Part shown: positions 25,439 through 33,086 of the stretch, piece by piece
Layout of the letters: every line of letters begins with the position of its first letter
How positions within the stretch are numbered: position 1 is the first letter of the stretch
Assembly: GCF_947497275.1 (NCBI RefSeq)
Contig: NZ_CANMFS010000006.1
Coordinates: 124,001 to 188,000, forward strand
Length of the DNA stretch: 64,000 nucleotides
Direction: 5' to 3'
From: an uncultured Sulfitobacter sp.
GTDB taxonomy: Bacteria; Pseudomonadota; Alphaproteobacteria; Rhodobacterales; Rhodobacteraceae
The notes under the pieces: generated by a model
What the model was told of the DNA's origin: nothing
What the model saw: the letters and a program-made list of their open reading frames with translations, nothing else
Database searches by the model: none
Translations under genes and position numbers: made by a program

Positions 25439-25912
25439 ATGCGTAACTTTGATCTTGCACCCCTTTACCGGTCTACTGTCGGTTTTGACCAGATCGCCAA
25501 CATGATGGACCGCGTGCTGACCGCGGAAAATGCACAGCCGACCTATCCGCCCTACAACATCGAAAAACTGGATGACGATGCGTACCGCATTTCAATCGCG
25601 GTCGCTGGTTTTGCCGATGGAGATCTCAGCGTCGAAGTCCGCGAGAAGGCGTTGATCGTTTCGGCCCGCAAGGCCGAGGATGATGCCGACGACAAGACGT
25701 ACCTGCACCGTGGTATCGCCACCCGCGCGTTCGAGCGTCGCTTTCATCTGGCCGATCATGTGATCGTCACGGGCGCCACCCACGCCGACGGCATGCTGCA
25801 CATCGAGCTGGAGCGTCAGGTGCCCGACGCCCTGAAGCCGCGCCAGATCGAGATCGCGTCGAAAACCCGCGCCATCGGCAAAGACGTCGTGGATGCGAAA
25901 TCCGTCAACTGA
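25439..25912 (+). CDS. hsp20: Small heat shock protein, Hsp20/IbpA family
   Basis: 157 residues. The start MRNFDLAPLYRSTVGFDQI and YPPYNIEKLDDDAYRISIAV are typical of alphaproteobacterial class A Hsp20 (IbpA-like) proteins; the alpha-crystallin domain runs to about residue 130 and includes YLHRGIATRAFERRFHLADH. ATP-independent holdase for denatured proteins. The ATG at 25439 is seven bases after GAGGA. Expression appears doubly heat-controlled, by a sigma-32 promoter and a ROSE-like leader, and a strong terminator follows. Confidence 0.95.
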   Translation: MRNFDLAPLYRSTVGFDQIANMMDRVLTAENAQPTYPPYNIEKLDDDAYRISIAVAGFADGDLSVEVREKALIVSARKAEDDADDKTYLHRGIATRAFERRFHLADHVIVTGATHADGMLHIELERQVPDALKPRQIEIASKTRAIGKDVVDAKSVN

Positions 25913-25935
25913 TCGACCTGAGCTTTGACTAGGGG

Positions 25936-25966
25936 TGCCCGGCGCGCGATTGCGCCGGGCATTTTT
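25936..25966 (+). terminator. Intrinsic terminator after hsp20
   Basis: TGCCCGGCGC pairs with GCGCCGGGCA (10 bp including the closing T-A pair) around a short loop and is followed by TTTTT at 25962-25966. Confidence 0.9.
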
Positions 25967-26036
25967 CGTTCTGCCCCCTAAGTTTTCCGACCGTTACTGA
26001 ATCTCAACCCATTGCTGGCACCTTGCGCATGTCGGA

Positions 26037-26789
26037 ATGATGCAGGCAGGTGTGATGCGGGAATGGTTGGGAGGGATCTGTACGATTTGCGCATTGCTCG
26101 CGGGTACTGGCCTACAGGCGGAAGCAGTATCGCTTTTCAGCGCCGGTGTCGCCGTGCGCAGCCCGCTGTACGAAGTGGCCCCGCAGGCGGCGCGCACGGC
26201 AGCCCTGGGCGCGAACAGCCTTTTCATCGGGCGCGAAGGCAGCAGCCTGTTTGCGGACCGGCCCGAGACCGCCCCCGCCTTCGCGGACGCAACGGCATCC
26301 GGCATGACAGGCGACGCCGTTACGCTGGTCCGCCAGATCATCGGACAGGCGGAATCGCACCGTGCGGGCTATGATGCGGTTCAGCATGGCGCCCGGATCA
26401 AGCCGCGCGATCTGCCCACGCAAATGACGGTTGCCGAAATTTACGATTGGATCAAGGCGACGCCGGGCCAGCCGCACGCCATAGGCCGCTACCAATTCAT
26501 CCCGCAAACCCTGCGCCGTGTGATGAAAAAAATAGACGCCGCGCCGCAGCAACGCTTTTCACCGCAGTTGCAGGACCGGCTTGCGGATGTATTGCTGGCG
26601 GAAGCGGGATATCACGAGGCGCAAAGCGGAAGGTTGAGCCGTCGCGGCTTCATGAACAACCTTGCAAAGATCTGGGCCGGACTGCCGAACGATACCGGAA
26701 AATCCCATTACGAAGGTTATGCGGGCAACAAGGCGAGCATGACGTGGGCGCGATTCGACGCGCAGATGGCACAAGTTTTCCCGCAATAG
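26037..26789 (+). CDS. Secreted muramidase-like protein
   Basis: 250 residues with an N-terminal hydrophobic signal segment (ICTICALLAGTGLQAEA). The catalytic-type domain starts near residue 95: LVRQIIGQAESHRAGYDAV with E106 in the position of the lysozyme/transglycosylase glutamate, then MTVAEIYDWIK and AIGRYQFIPQTLRRV, resembling phage muramidases of the lysozyme superfamily. It may cut peptidoglycan in the periplasm. An ATG at 26055 gives a more compact signal peptide and is an alternative start. No phage genes surround it. Confidence 0.75.
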   Translation: MMQAGVMREWLGGICTICALLAGTGLQAEAVSLFSAGVAVRSPLYEVAPQAARTAALGANSLFIGREGSSLFADRPETAPAFADATASGMTGDAVTLVRQIIGQAESHRAGYDAVQHGARIKPRDLPTQMTVAEIYDWIKATPGQPHAIGRYQFIPQTLRRVMKKIDAAPQQRFSPQLQDRLADVLLAEAGYHEAQSGRLSRRGFMNNLAKIWAGLPNDTGKSHYEGYAGNKASMTWARFDAQMAQVFPQ

Positions 26790-26792
26790 ATC

Positions 26793-26822
26793 CGCCGCCG
26801 GAACCAGACAGCCCCGGCGGCG
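26793..26822. terminator. GC-rich hairpin between convergent genes
   Basis: CGCCGCCGG (26793-26801) pairs with CCGGCGGCG (26814-26822), a 9-bp perfect stem between the convergent muramidase and gabD genes. No T run on either side, so termination strength is uncertain. Confidence 0.4.
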
Positions 26823-26832
26823 ACAGCGCCGG

Positions 26833-28308
26833 TCAGACGCTCATGCAGATGTATTTCATCTCGAGGTAATCCTCGATCCCGTGGTGCGATCCCTCGCGGC
26901 CAAGGCCCGATTGCTTGACGCCGCCGAACGGCGCGACCTCGGTCGAGATGATGCCGGTGTTGACGCCGACAATGCCATATTCCAGCGCCTCGGCCACCTT
27001 GTAGACGCGGCTGAGATCCTTGGCGTAGAAATACGACGCCAGACCGAAAATCGTATCGTTCGCCATCGCGATCACGTCATCGACATCGTCGAACTTGAAC
27101 AGCGGCGCGAGCGGGCCGAAAGTCTCTTCCTTGGACACCTTCATGTCCTGCGTAACGCCCGTGATGATCGTCGGCGCAAGAAAGTTGCCCTCCATCTTTT
27201 CCTCGGCGGAGCCCAGCAGGATTTCCGCACCTTTCGACAGCGCATCTTCGACGTGTTCCTTAACCTTTTCGCTGGCGTCGCCGTTGATCAGCGGCCCCAG
27301 CTCGACGCCCTGCTCGAACCCGTCGCCTACCTTCATCTGGCTGACGCGGTCCTTCAGCTTTTCGGCGAACGCATCGTAGACGCCCGCCTGCACATAGATC
27401 CGGTTGGCGCAGACGCAGGTCTGGCCGTTGTTGCGAAACTTGCACAGGATCGCCCCCTCGACGGCGGCATCCAGATCGGCGTCGTCGAACACGATGAACG
27501 GCGCGTTGCCGCCCAGCTCCATCGAGCATTTCATCACCTGATCGGCGGCTTGCTTGAGCAGGATGCGCCCCACCTCGGTCGATCCGGTGAAGGTCAGCTT
27601 GCGCACGGCAGGGTTTTCGCAGAATTCCTTGCCGACCTCGGACGAGGACGACGATGTGACGACGTTGAACACGCCCGCCGGGATGCCCGCGCGTTCGGCC
27701 AGAACCCCCATCACGATCGCGCTCAGCGGTGTTTCCTTGGCAGGCCGCGCGACGAAGGCACAGCCGGCGGCCAGCGCAGGCGCGGCCTTGCGGGTGATCA
27801 TCGCGTTGGGGAAGTTCCAGGGCGTGATCGACGCGGCAACACCGATGGGTTGCTTGATCACCATGATGCGCTTGTCGCGTTGGTGGCCGGGAATGGTTTC
27901 GCCATAGACGCGCTTGGCTTCTTCGCCGAAGAACTCGATGAACGACGCGCCATAGGCGATCTCGCCCTTCGCCTCGGCCAGCGGTTTGCCCTGTTCGGCG
28001 GTCAGGATAGCGCCCAGATCATCCTGGTTTTCCATCATCAGGTCGAACCATTTGCGCAGCACCGCCGCGCGCTCCTTGCCGGTCCAGCGCGCCCATTCCT
28101 TCTGGGCGTCCTCGGCTTGCGCGATCGCATCGGCGACTTGTGCACGGCTCAGGTTGGCAACGTTTGCCACCACGTCGCCGCGCGCCGGGTTCGTCACGTC
28201 AAATGTGCCGTCGTCGCCGTCCACCCACTCGCCTCCGATATAGGCGCGGGTTTCCAGAAGGGAGGGGTCGTTGAGCATTGATTTCAGGTCTGTCGTCGAT
28301 GCAGTCAT
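26833..28308 (-). CDS. gabD: Succinate-semialdehyde dehydrogenase
   Basis: 491 residues, NAD(P)-dependent aldehyde dehydrogenase. Closest in pattern to GabD: RAYIGGEWVDGDDGTFDVTN at the start, ITPWNFPNAMITRKAAPALA, ELGGNAPFIVFDDADLD, the catalytic Cys in NNGQTCVCANR, and GGVKQSGLGREGSHHGIEDY at the end. It oxidises succinate semialdehyde to succinate, the second step of GABA catabolism. A gabT is present at 58927, not adjacent. The ATG at 28308 has GGAG eight bases before it. Confidence 0.93.
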   Translation of the reverse strand: MTASTTDLKSMLNDPSLLETRAYIGGEWVDGDDGTFDVTNPARGDVVANVANLSRAQVADAIAQAEDAQKEWARWTGKERAAVLRKWFDLMMENQDDLGAILTAEQGKPLAEAKGEIAYGASFIEFFGEEAKRVYGETIPGHQRDKRIMVIKQPIGVAASITPWNFPNAMITRKAAPALAAGCAFVARPAKETPLSAIVMGVLAERAGIPAGVFNVVTSSSSSEVGKEFCENPAVRKLTFTGSTEVGRILLKQAADQVMKCSMELGGNAPFIVFDDADLDAAVEGAILCKFRNNGQTCVCANRIYVQAGVYDAFAEKLKDRVSQMKVGDGFEQGVELGPLINGDASEKVKEHVEDALSKGAEILLGSAEEKMEGNFLAPTIITGVTQDMKVSKEETFGPLAPLFKFDDVDDVIAMANDTIFGLASYFYAKDLSRVYKVAEALEYGIVGVNTGIISTEVAPFGGVKQSGLGREGSHHGIEDYLEMKYICMSV

Positions 28309-28389
28309 GGTCTATCTCCACAAATCGTTATGGTCTCCAAAGCAAGTCTGGGTATGATTGTCCAGTTCGCTTTTGAAAGGACCCCTGTG

Positions 28390-29181
28390 ATGAAGCTTGA
28401 TGACGCCTATGCCAACGCGGCCCATATTCCAGATGCGGATGCCTATCCGCCGCGGTGGAGCGAAGATGCGGCCGCGTTTCGCAAGAAGCTGGGAGCGCGC
28501 GCGCAGACCGGCGTGTCGTATGGCCCGTCCCAGCGTCAGACGTTCGATTTCTTCCAGCCCGAAGGCGTGGCGCGCGGCACGGTAATTTTTGTGCATGGCG
28601 GATATTGGAAAGCCTTCGATCAAAGCGATTGGTCGCACCTCGCCGCAGGTCCGCTGGCGCGCGGCTGGGCGGTGGCGATGCCGGGCTATGACCTGTGCCC
28701 GGATGTGCGGATTGGCACCATCACGACCCAGATCGCCGCCGCCATCACAAAGATCGCCGAGAGGACGTTCGGGCCGCTCGCACTGGTCGGGCATTCGGCG
28801 GGCGGTCAGCTTGTGTGCCGGATGACCGATCCGCTGATCCTGCCATCGGAGATCCGCGACCGGATCAAACAGATTGTGCCGATTTCGCCGGTGGCGGATC
28901 TGGTGCCGCTGATGGACACGACCATGAACGAGATCTTGCGCATCGACGCTGCAGAGGCGCAGGTGGAAAGCCCGGTCAACATGCAGCCCCCGCACGGTCT
29001 GGACGTCACGATATGGGTCGGCGCGAACGAGCGTCCGGCGTTTCTCGAACAGGCCGAGGGGCTGTCACGCGCGTGGGGCGCGCGGCGGGTGGTGCCCGAA
29101 GGCAAACACCATTTCGATGTGATCGACGCGCTTGAGGACCCCGAAAGCGATCTGGTCAAGGCGGCCCTTGGCCTTAAATGA
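28390..29181 (+). CDS. Alpha/beta hydrolase, arylformamidase (KynB-like)
   Basis: 263 residues from ATG 28390. HGGYW (69-73) is the oxyanion-hole motif of kynurenine formamidases and related esterases, GHSAGG holds nucleophile S136, and KHHFDVID near the end supplies the catalytic His. The overall pattern fits N-formylkynurenine hydrolysis in tryptophan degradation, but other esterase activities are possible because no kynurenine pathway genes are adjacent. Divergent from gabD. Confidence 0.8.
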   Translation: MKLDDAYANAAHIPDADAYPPRWSEDAAAFRKKLGARAQTGVSYGPSQRQTFDFFQPEGVARGTVIFVHGGYWKAFDQSDWSHLAAGPLARGWAVAMPGYDLCPDVRIGTITTQIAAAITKIAERTFGPLALVGHSAGGQLVCRMTDPLILPSEIRDRIKQIVPISPVADLVPLMDTTMNEILRIDAAEAQVESPVNMQPPHGLDVTIWVGANERPAFLEQAEGLSRAWGARRVVPEGKHHFDVIDALEDPESDLVKAALGLK

Positions 29182-29238
29182 TGCGCGGCAACGCTCCGAA
29201 AGACGTTGTTTCGGGGCGCGCACAGCATGCATCGTGCC

Positions 29239-29418
29239 ATGGAAGGGATGTATCAGTCGGGTGGATGTAGATTAGGCTTACGTCGTTTACACTTGGAGAA
29301 GTATCTCGAAATGGAAGCGGCCAAGCGCGAGGTGCTGGACCAAAAAGCCAAGGCCGACAAGCGTTTCGCCCCGATCATCGAAAACACGACAGCAATGCGT
29401 ATGGGGAATGATGCGTAA
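29239..29418 (+). CDS. Small charged ORF of unknown function
   Basis: A frame of up to 59 residues whose second half is helical and charged (LEKYLEMEAAKREVLDQKAK then ADKRFAPIIENTT). An ATG at 29311 with GGAG upstream would give only 35 residues. It overlaps the next small frame by eight bases. Coding-like composition but no family; it may be the remnant of a longer gene. Confidence 0.35.
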   Translation: MEGMYQSGGCRLGLRRLHLEKYLEMEAAKREVLDQKAKADKRFAPIIENTTAMRMGNDA

Positions 29419-29566
29419 ATCCGGGGCGGATATTCCCAAAGCGTGGCTTTCTTCCCAGGGGATAAAGGATCTAGTCGTTGGAATTTTCCTGATCGTCCTG
29501 CCGCCGCAAGTGCTCGAATTCTTCGGGCTAGGTATTGGGAGGTCAGTATATCTGGTGCAATCCTGA
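29411..29566 (+). CDS. Small hydrophobic ORF, possibly a broken membrane protein gene
   Basis: 51 residues (MRKSGADIPKAWLSSQGIKD, then a hydrophobic helix LVVGIFLIVLPPQVLEFFGL). After this frame stops, another frame continues with a second hydrophobic stretch (YWEVSISGAILIIRTW) and basic tail up to about 29650, so the original gene may have encoded a two-helix protein now frameshifted near 29530. No homologue recognised. Confidence 0.35.
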   Translation: MRKSGADIPKAWLSSQGIKDLVVGIFLIVLPPQVLEFFGLGIGRSVYLVQS

Positions 29567-29669
29567 TCATCCGGACCTGGAGCCGAGAATTAAACTGGAT
29601 CATCGTTAAACGACGGCTTTATCGGTCGCGCGATCAAGAACATCACCGGCGCGGTTCCCCGATGAATGG

Positions 29670-29900
29670 ATGGAACAGCCCAACCTGTTCCTGTTCAAAG
29701 CCCATGACCAGAAGAAAGCGATGATCGAAGACATGCGCCAGCCGATCGCAGTTGAGATGGTGATACAAGAGATCAATCGCTATGCTGACAAGTCGGACAA
29801 GGTGGCGATTGAAGGAGCGGTGCGGGTGATGCTGCGGATGGAAGAGGCGAAGAAGCGGTACTTGGGGGGGGACGAGGGTGAACTGGATAGAAATTTCTGA
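29670..29900 (+). CDS. Small hypothetical protein
   Basis: 76 residues, soluble and helical: MEQPNLFLFKAHDQKKAMIE, DMRQPIAVEMVIQEINRYAD, and a basic/acidic end. No known family. It overlaps the next gene by 23 bases. Upstream the frame is open for about 60 bases without a start, so this could also be the 3-prime part of a longer broken gene. Confidence 0.4.
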   Translation: MEQPNLFLFKAHDQKKAMIEDMRQPIAVEMVIQEINRYADKSDKVAIEGAVRVMLRMEEAKKRYLGGDEGELDRNF

Positions 29901-30501
29901 ACTCGCGAGAAATGTATCACTTATTTTTCTTGGGATGATTGGCGCATACGTCGCGCTGCAGGGATTGGGCTCTTGGAAGAGGCAAGAAGAATGGAAGATA
30001 AACAGAGAGGTGGCATCGGATGTCTTTGAAAGCCTCCTAGAGTATCGCGAAGCTATTTCTCGTTTCCGGACACGCAAGGTTACTAGTGAAGAGGTTAGGC
30101 AGTATTTGAGTGGTGAAGAAGTATTCGAATGTACAATGTTAGAGTACTTTGAACGACTTAAACCAATATTAGAGCACCGCTTTGGAATACTAGAGGGTAA
30201 GGTCCGAGCCTTGCAGTTATCTATAGAGCGTGCACGATTTCTTTGGGGAAATGAACTTGGCGTTGAGTACAATCAAGTGTTCTTTTCGGTCGGCATGATT
30301 TCGAATTTCTTAAAGACCATATATACGTCTGTTCCCTTCATGCAGCCTACTCTTCGCAGTGCAATCCTTGGCCAACTAGAAGCCGAATGGGGTACTGTAT
30401 TGGAGGGCAAAAGTGGTTCTGATCAATTTGAAGAAGACTTACTCAAAGCAGTAAAGGCCATCGAAGTCGATTTAAGATCTAGGGTGGGGGTGCTGACATG
30501 A
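29878..30501 (+). CDS. AT-rich, membrane-anchored protein of unknown function
   Basis: 207 residues from a GTG at 29878 (an ATG 19 codons in is possible). One N-terminal membrane helix (VSLIFLGMIGAYVALQGLG) is followed by a long helical cytoplasmic-type domain with SWKRQEEWKINREVASDVFE and LEGKVRALQLSIERARFLWG. The topology resembles small DUF4760-like anchored proteins but I cannot assign a family. The base and codon use (many A/T third positions) differ sharply from neighbours, which suggests recent transfer. Its stop overlaps the start of a degraded gene in ATGA. Confidence 0.7.
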   Translation: MNWIEISELARNVSLIFLGMIGAYVALQGLGSWKRQEEWKINREVASDVFESLLEYREAISRFRTRKVTSEEVRQYLSGEEVFECTMLEYFERLKPILEHRFGILEGKVRALQLSIERARFLWGNELGVEYNQVFFSVGMISNFLKTIYTSVPFMQPTLRSAILGQLEAEWGTVLEGKSGSDQFEEDLLKAVKAIEVDLRSRVGVLT

Positions 30502-31545
30502 ACCGCCTCATCCGCGCCGGTCTGATGTTCGGCAATCTCTTGCATGTCTCCTCCCGGCGCTGGTCGAGCGGTGCAACAGCGCGCTACACCACCTCACGGG
30601 GCATAAAACCACCCTCACTGATTTCTACTTCGATAATTCCAGCTACTCCCCCGAGATCGGGGAGGAACTGGATGACCTGCTCTACCTCAACCACAAAGGC
30701 GTGAAGCGGCAGTGCATCCTGCTCAGCATGAAGCAGCGCACCGACCCCTTGCTCAACACGAGATTCTCCACCTCCAAGAGCACCCTGCGCAACGCGGACA
30801 AACTGGCAGAGATGGTCGACACATTCCGCGAGACGGGTGGTACGATGACGGGCTCATCTTCGACATGATCGCGCAGGCGCACAAGACCGGCGATGTGTTG
30901 CGCAATCCTGTGCGGCTCAAGGAAATGTCGTTCGATCAGCGCAACGAGATCGCGCAATTCCTGCGGCTCAACGGGCTGGTCGGGACGGTGCTGGAGGCGC
31001 GCGGAATTCGCCCGGCGGCGATCCTGCGCCAAAAGATAGATTTCATCACGATGGACGCGGTGGCGAAGGAGGGGACCAAGCTGGACGGTTTGACCCACGC
31101 CGACCTGCGCCGACCCGCCGACATCCTGCCGCCCGAGTTTCACAAGCTGGGCGCGCTGGTCAACTGGGCCGAGATCGGCGGTACCTTTCCGGCGATAGAC
31201 AGCAGCGATCCGGTCTATTTCCACATCCTGCGCGCGGCGGACACGCCTGACGCCGAACTGGTCAACATGCTGCTGGCCAAGCTTGCGCCCAAGGACATCC
31301 GTCAGGTTTTCAACTGGCATAAGGATCTTTCTACGCGACCTACGCGCGCTGGGTTGAGGCAAAGAAGGCTTATCTGGTGGATTTTCTCTCAGCGGAGTAT
31401 CTTGTGGGAAAAAACCGGTGTGCGCGATGGTTTCCTCGGCCATGAGCCACCTTTGGAGGTGCCGCCGCTGCCCCGGCGCGAGACCCCCCCGTGCCCGTTC
31501 GGGTGGCAATGTCAGGCCCCTGGGGGCGCTGTGAAAAGGAGATAG
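30498..31545 (+). pseudogene. Frameshifted remnant of a conserved Rhodobacterales protein (DUF6638-like)
   Basis: The reading frame begins MNRLIRAGLMFGNLLHVSS and then must be followed through at least four frame changes. The second piece contains LTDFYFDNSSYSPEIGEELD, DLLYLNHKGVKRQ and LLNTRFSTSKSTLRN. The third, after about 30835, contains GDVLRNPVRLKEMSFDQRN, VGTVLEARGIRPAAILRQK and VNMLLAKLAPKDIRQVFNWH. Then come YARWVEAKKAYLVDFLSAEY in another frame near 31330 and VRDGFLGHEP near 31420. From memory these pieces match a single roughly 400-residue family with two internal segments missing. It is non-functional in this form; the family name is recalled, not checked. Confidence 0.75.
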
Positions 31546-31546
31546 A

Positions 31547-31813
31547 ATGTTTGCCCTTGCCCGCCTTATGGTCGTCGGTTTCCTTGCGCTTTCGGTCATT
31601 TACCTGTGCCTGTCGCTCTATTCGCGTGCGGTGCGCAAAGACAAGTTGCGCGAGGCATGGTACAAGGGGCCGCAGGATGTCCCGCTGGAGCATTTCCTCG
31701 AAGAGGGGTTAGAAGACTACGACAAGTCACTGCGCCGCAAATTGATCCTCGCGGTCTATGTCATTCCGGTCATCCTTGTGTCAGTGATCATCTACCTGAC
31801 GAATTTTAGTTAA
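31547..31813 (+). CDS. Small conserved membrane protein
   Basis: 88 residues: N-terminal helix LARLMVVGFLALSVIYLCLS, a hydrophilic middle RAVRKDKLREAWYKGPQDVP...FLEEGLEDYDKSLRRK, and C-terminal helix LILAVYVIPVILVSVIIYL. I recognise it as a small protein common beside DUF1523 genes in Rhodobacterales; function unknown. It begins immediately after the pseudogene and 11 bp before the DUF1523 gene, suggesting an original three-gene unit whose first member is now broken. Confidence 0.8.
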   Translation: MFALARLMVVGFLALSVIYLCLSLYSRAVRKDKLREAWYKGPQDVPLEHFLEEGLEDYDKSLRRKLILAVYVIPVILVSVIIYLTNFS

Positions 31814-31824
31814 AGAGGCCCTAG

Positions 31825-32472
31825 ATGCTTAATCTTCTGCGTTGGACATTCTGGTTGACCGTTTGGGCGCTGGTGGTGGCGTTCTTTCACTATACACTGC
31901 CGCAGACGGATATCGTGCGGATCATCAACACCTATGAAGAGAGACAGGATTTCGGCGAAAACTCGATTTTCTGGACCGGGGCGAATACCGGCAATGATCC
32001 GACCGTTACGAACCGCGACGTTTTCTTTATCCAGACCCGCCGCGCCAAGGGCGATGTGATGGTCTACCGCAACGAAGACACCGGCTGGGGCTGGCCGCCG
32101 TATTTCAAGTTCGACACAGCCAATCTTCAGGCCGAAGCGGCGGATGCCGCGTCGACGGGCGAAACCGCACGGTGGTTTGCAATGAAACACTATGGCTGGC
32201 GCAATGAATTCCTGACGGTCTATCCCAACGCCATCTCACTCCGGCCCGTTTCGGGGCCGGGTGCGTCCAAAGGCATTCCGTGGCTCAATATCATCATCAT
32301 CACGCTGTTCGTGGCGGTCGTCTATGGCATCTGGGTACGCTGGCGCAGGTTCCGAAAGGCGCGCATCGATCCAACGATGGAAGCGATCGAGGACGATCTG
32401 GCGGTACGCACCGGGGCTGTGCGGGGATGGTTTGGCAGCAAGAAAAAGAAACGCGGAAGCGACACCCTGTAA
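31825..32472 (+). CDS. DUF1523 family membrane protein
   Basis: 215 residues. The N-terminal helix ends in HYTLPQTDIVRIINTYEERQ, and VMVYRNEDTGWGWPPYFKFD plus WFAMKHYGWRNEFLTVYPNA are the DUF1523 core; a second helix (WLNIIIITLFVAVVYGIWVR) precedes a basic tail. Periplasmic domain between two membrane helices. Function unknown. Downstream of the 88-residue membrane protein. Confidence 0.88.
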   Translation: MLNLLRWTFWLTVWALVVAFFHYTLPQTDIVRIINTYEERQDFGENSIFWTGANTGNDPTVTNRDVFFIQTRRAKGDVMVYRNEDTGWGWPPYFKFDTANLQAEAADAASTGETARWFAMKHYGWRNEFLTVYPNAISLRPVSGPGASKGIPWLNIIIITLFVAVVYGIWVRWRRFRKARIDPTMEAIEDDLAVRTGAVRGWFGSKKKKRGSDTL

Positions 32473-32637
32473 CCAAAGCTGGTCCCGCCGCTCGCTGCGC
32501 ACCTTCGCGGTACTTCGCTGTGCACAGACCTGTGCGGTCCCGCCTTTCGGCTTGTTCGATTCCGCCGCGCCACTGCCCGATGTGGTGTCCGCGCATACTG
32601 TTGCGCTGCGCGCCTGATACCGCAAGACGGCAACACC

Positions 32638-32677
32638 CGCCTGCCTACCCCGCCCAAAACGATCGGGCGGGCAGGCG
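32638..32677. terminator. Long hairpin between DUF1523 and HIT genes
   Basis: CGCCTG (32638-32643) pairs with CAGGCG (32672-32677) and CCCGCCC (32649-32655) with GGGCGGG (32665-32671), with a 5-base bulge and a 9-base loop. It lies between convergent genes and may end both transcripts; no T run is present. Confidence 0.4.
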
Positions 32678-32694
32678 ATTGGCGCCCCGCCGCA

Positions 32695-33075
32695 TTACTT
32701 GGCGGGCTGTACCATTCGGCCCATGCGCCGCCCGCCCAGAATATGCAGGTGCAAATGCGGCACTTCCTGCACGCCGTGCGCACCTGCGTTACTGATGATA
32801 CGGTAGCCTTCGTTGGCATCGATGCTGACGCCTTCCTGCGCGCAGATCTTGGCAATGGCGCGGGTGTAATCGACGATCTCCGCATCCGACGCCTCAGCTG
32901 CAAAATGGTCATAGCTGACATATGCCCCCTTCGGGATCACCAGCACATGGACCGGTGCCTGCGGTTCGATATCGCGGAAGGCAAGCGTGTGATCGGTCTC
33001 CAGCACGGTATCGTTGGGGATCTCCCCGCGCAGGATTTTGGCAAAGATATTCTGGTCGTCATAGTGATAAGCCAT
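32695..33075 (-). CDS. HIT family protein (HinT-like)
   Basis: 126 residues. NIFAKILRGEIPNDTVLETD, FRDIEPQAPVHVLVIPK and the triad HLHLHILGGRRMG (H107, H109, H111) are standard for HinT/PKCI-type purine nucleoside phosphoramidases, with length as expected. Cytoplasmic. It starts 11 bp after the stop of the upstream glycosyltransferase gene and may be co-transcribed with it. Confidence 0.95.
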   Translation of the reverse strand: MAYHYDDQNIFAKILRGEIPNDTVLETDHTLAFRDIEPQAPVHVLVIPKGAYVSYDHFAAEASDAEIVDYTRAIAKICAQEGVSIDANEGYRIISNAGAHGVQEVPHLHLHILGGRRMGRMVQPAK

Positions 33076-33086
33076 GGTGTTATTCC

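Noticed and set aside
26881-28281. 466-codon open frame opposite gabD
   Set aside because: Antisense to a clear aldehyde dehydrogenase; Arg/His-rich composition typical of a GC-rich shadow.
29643-30272. Minus-strand frame opposite the AT-rich gene
   Set aside because: The plus-strand frame has a plausible membrane anchor and helical domain and overlaps its neighbours properly; the minus frame looks low-complexity.
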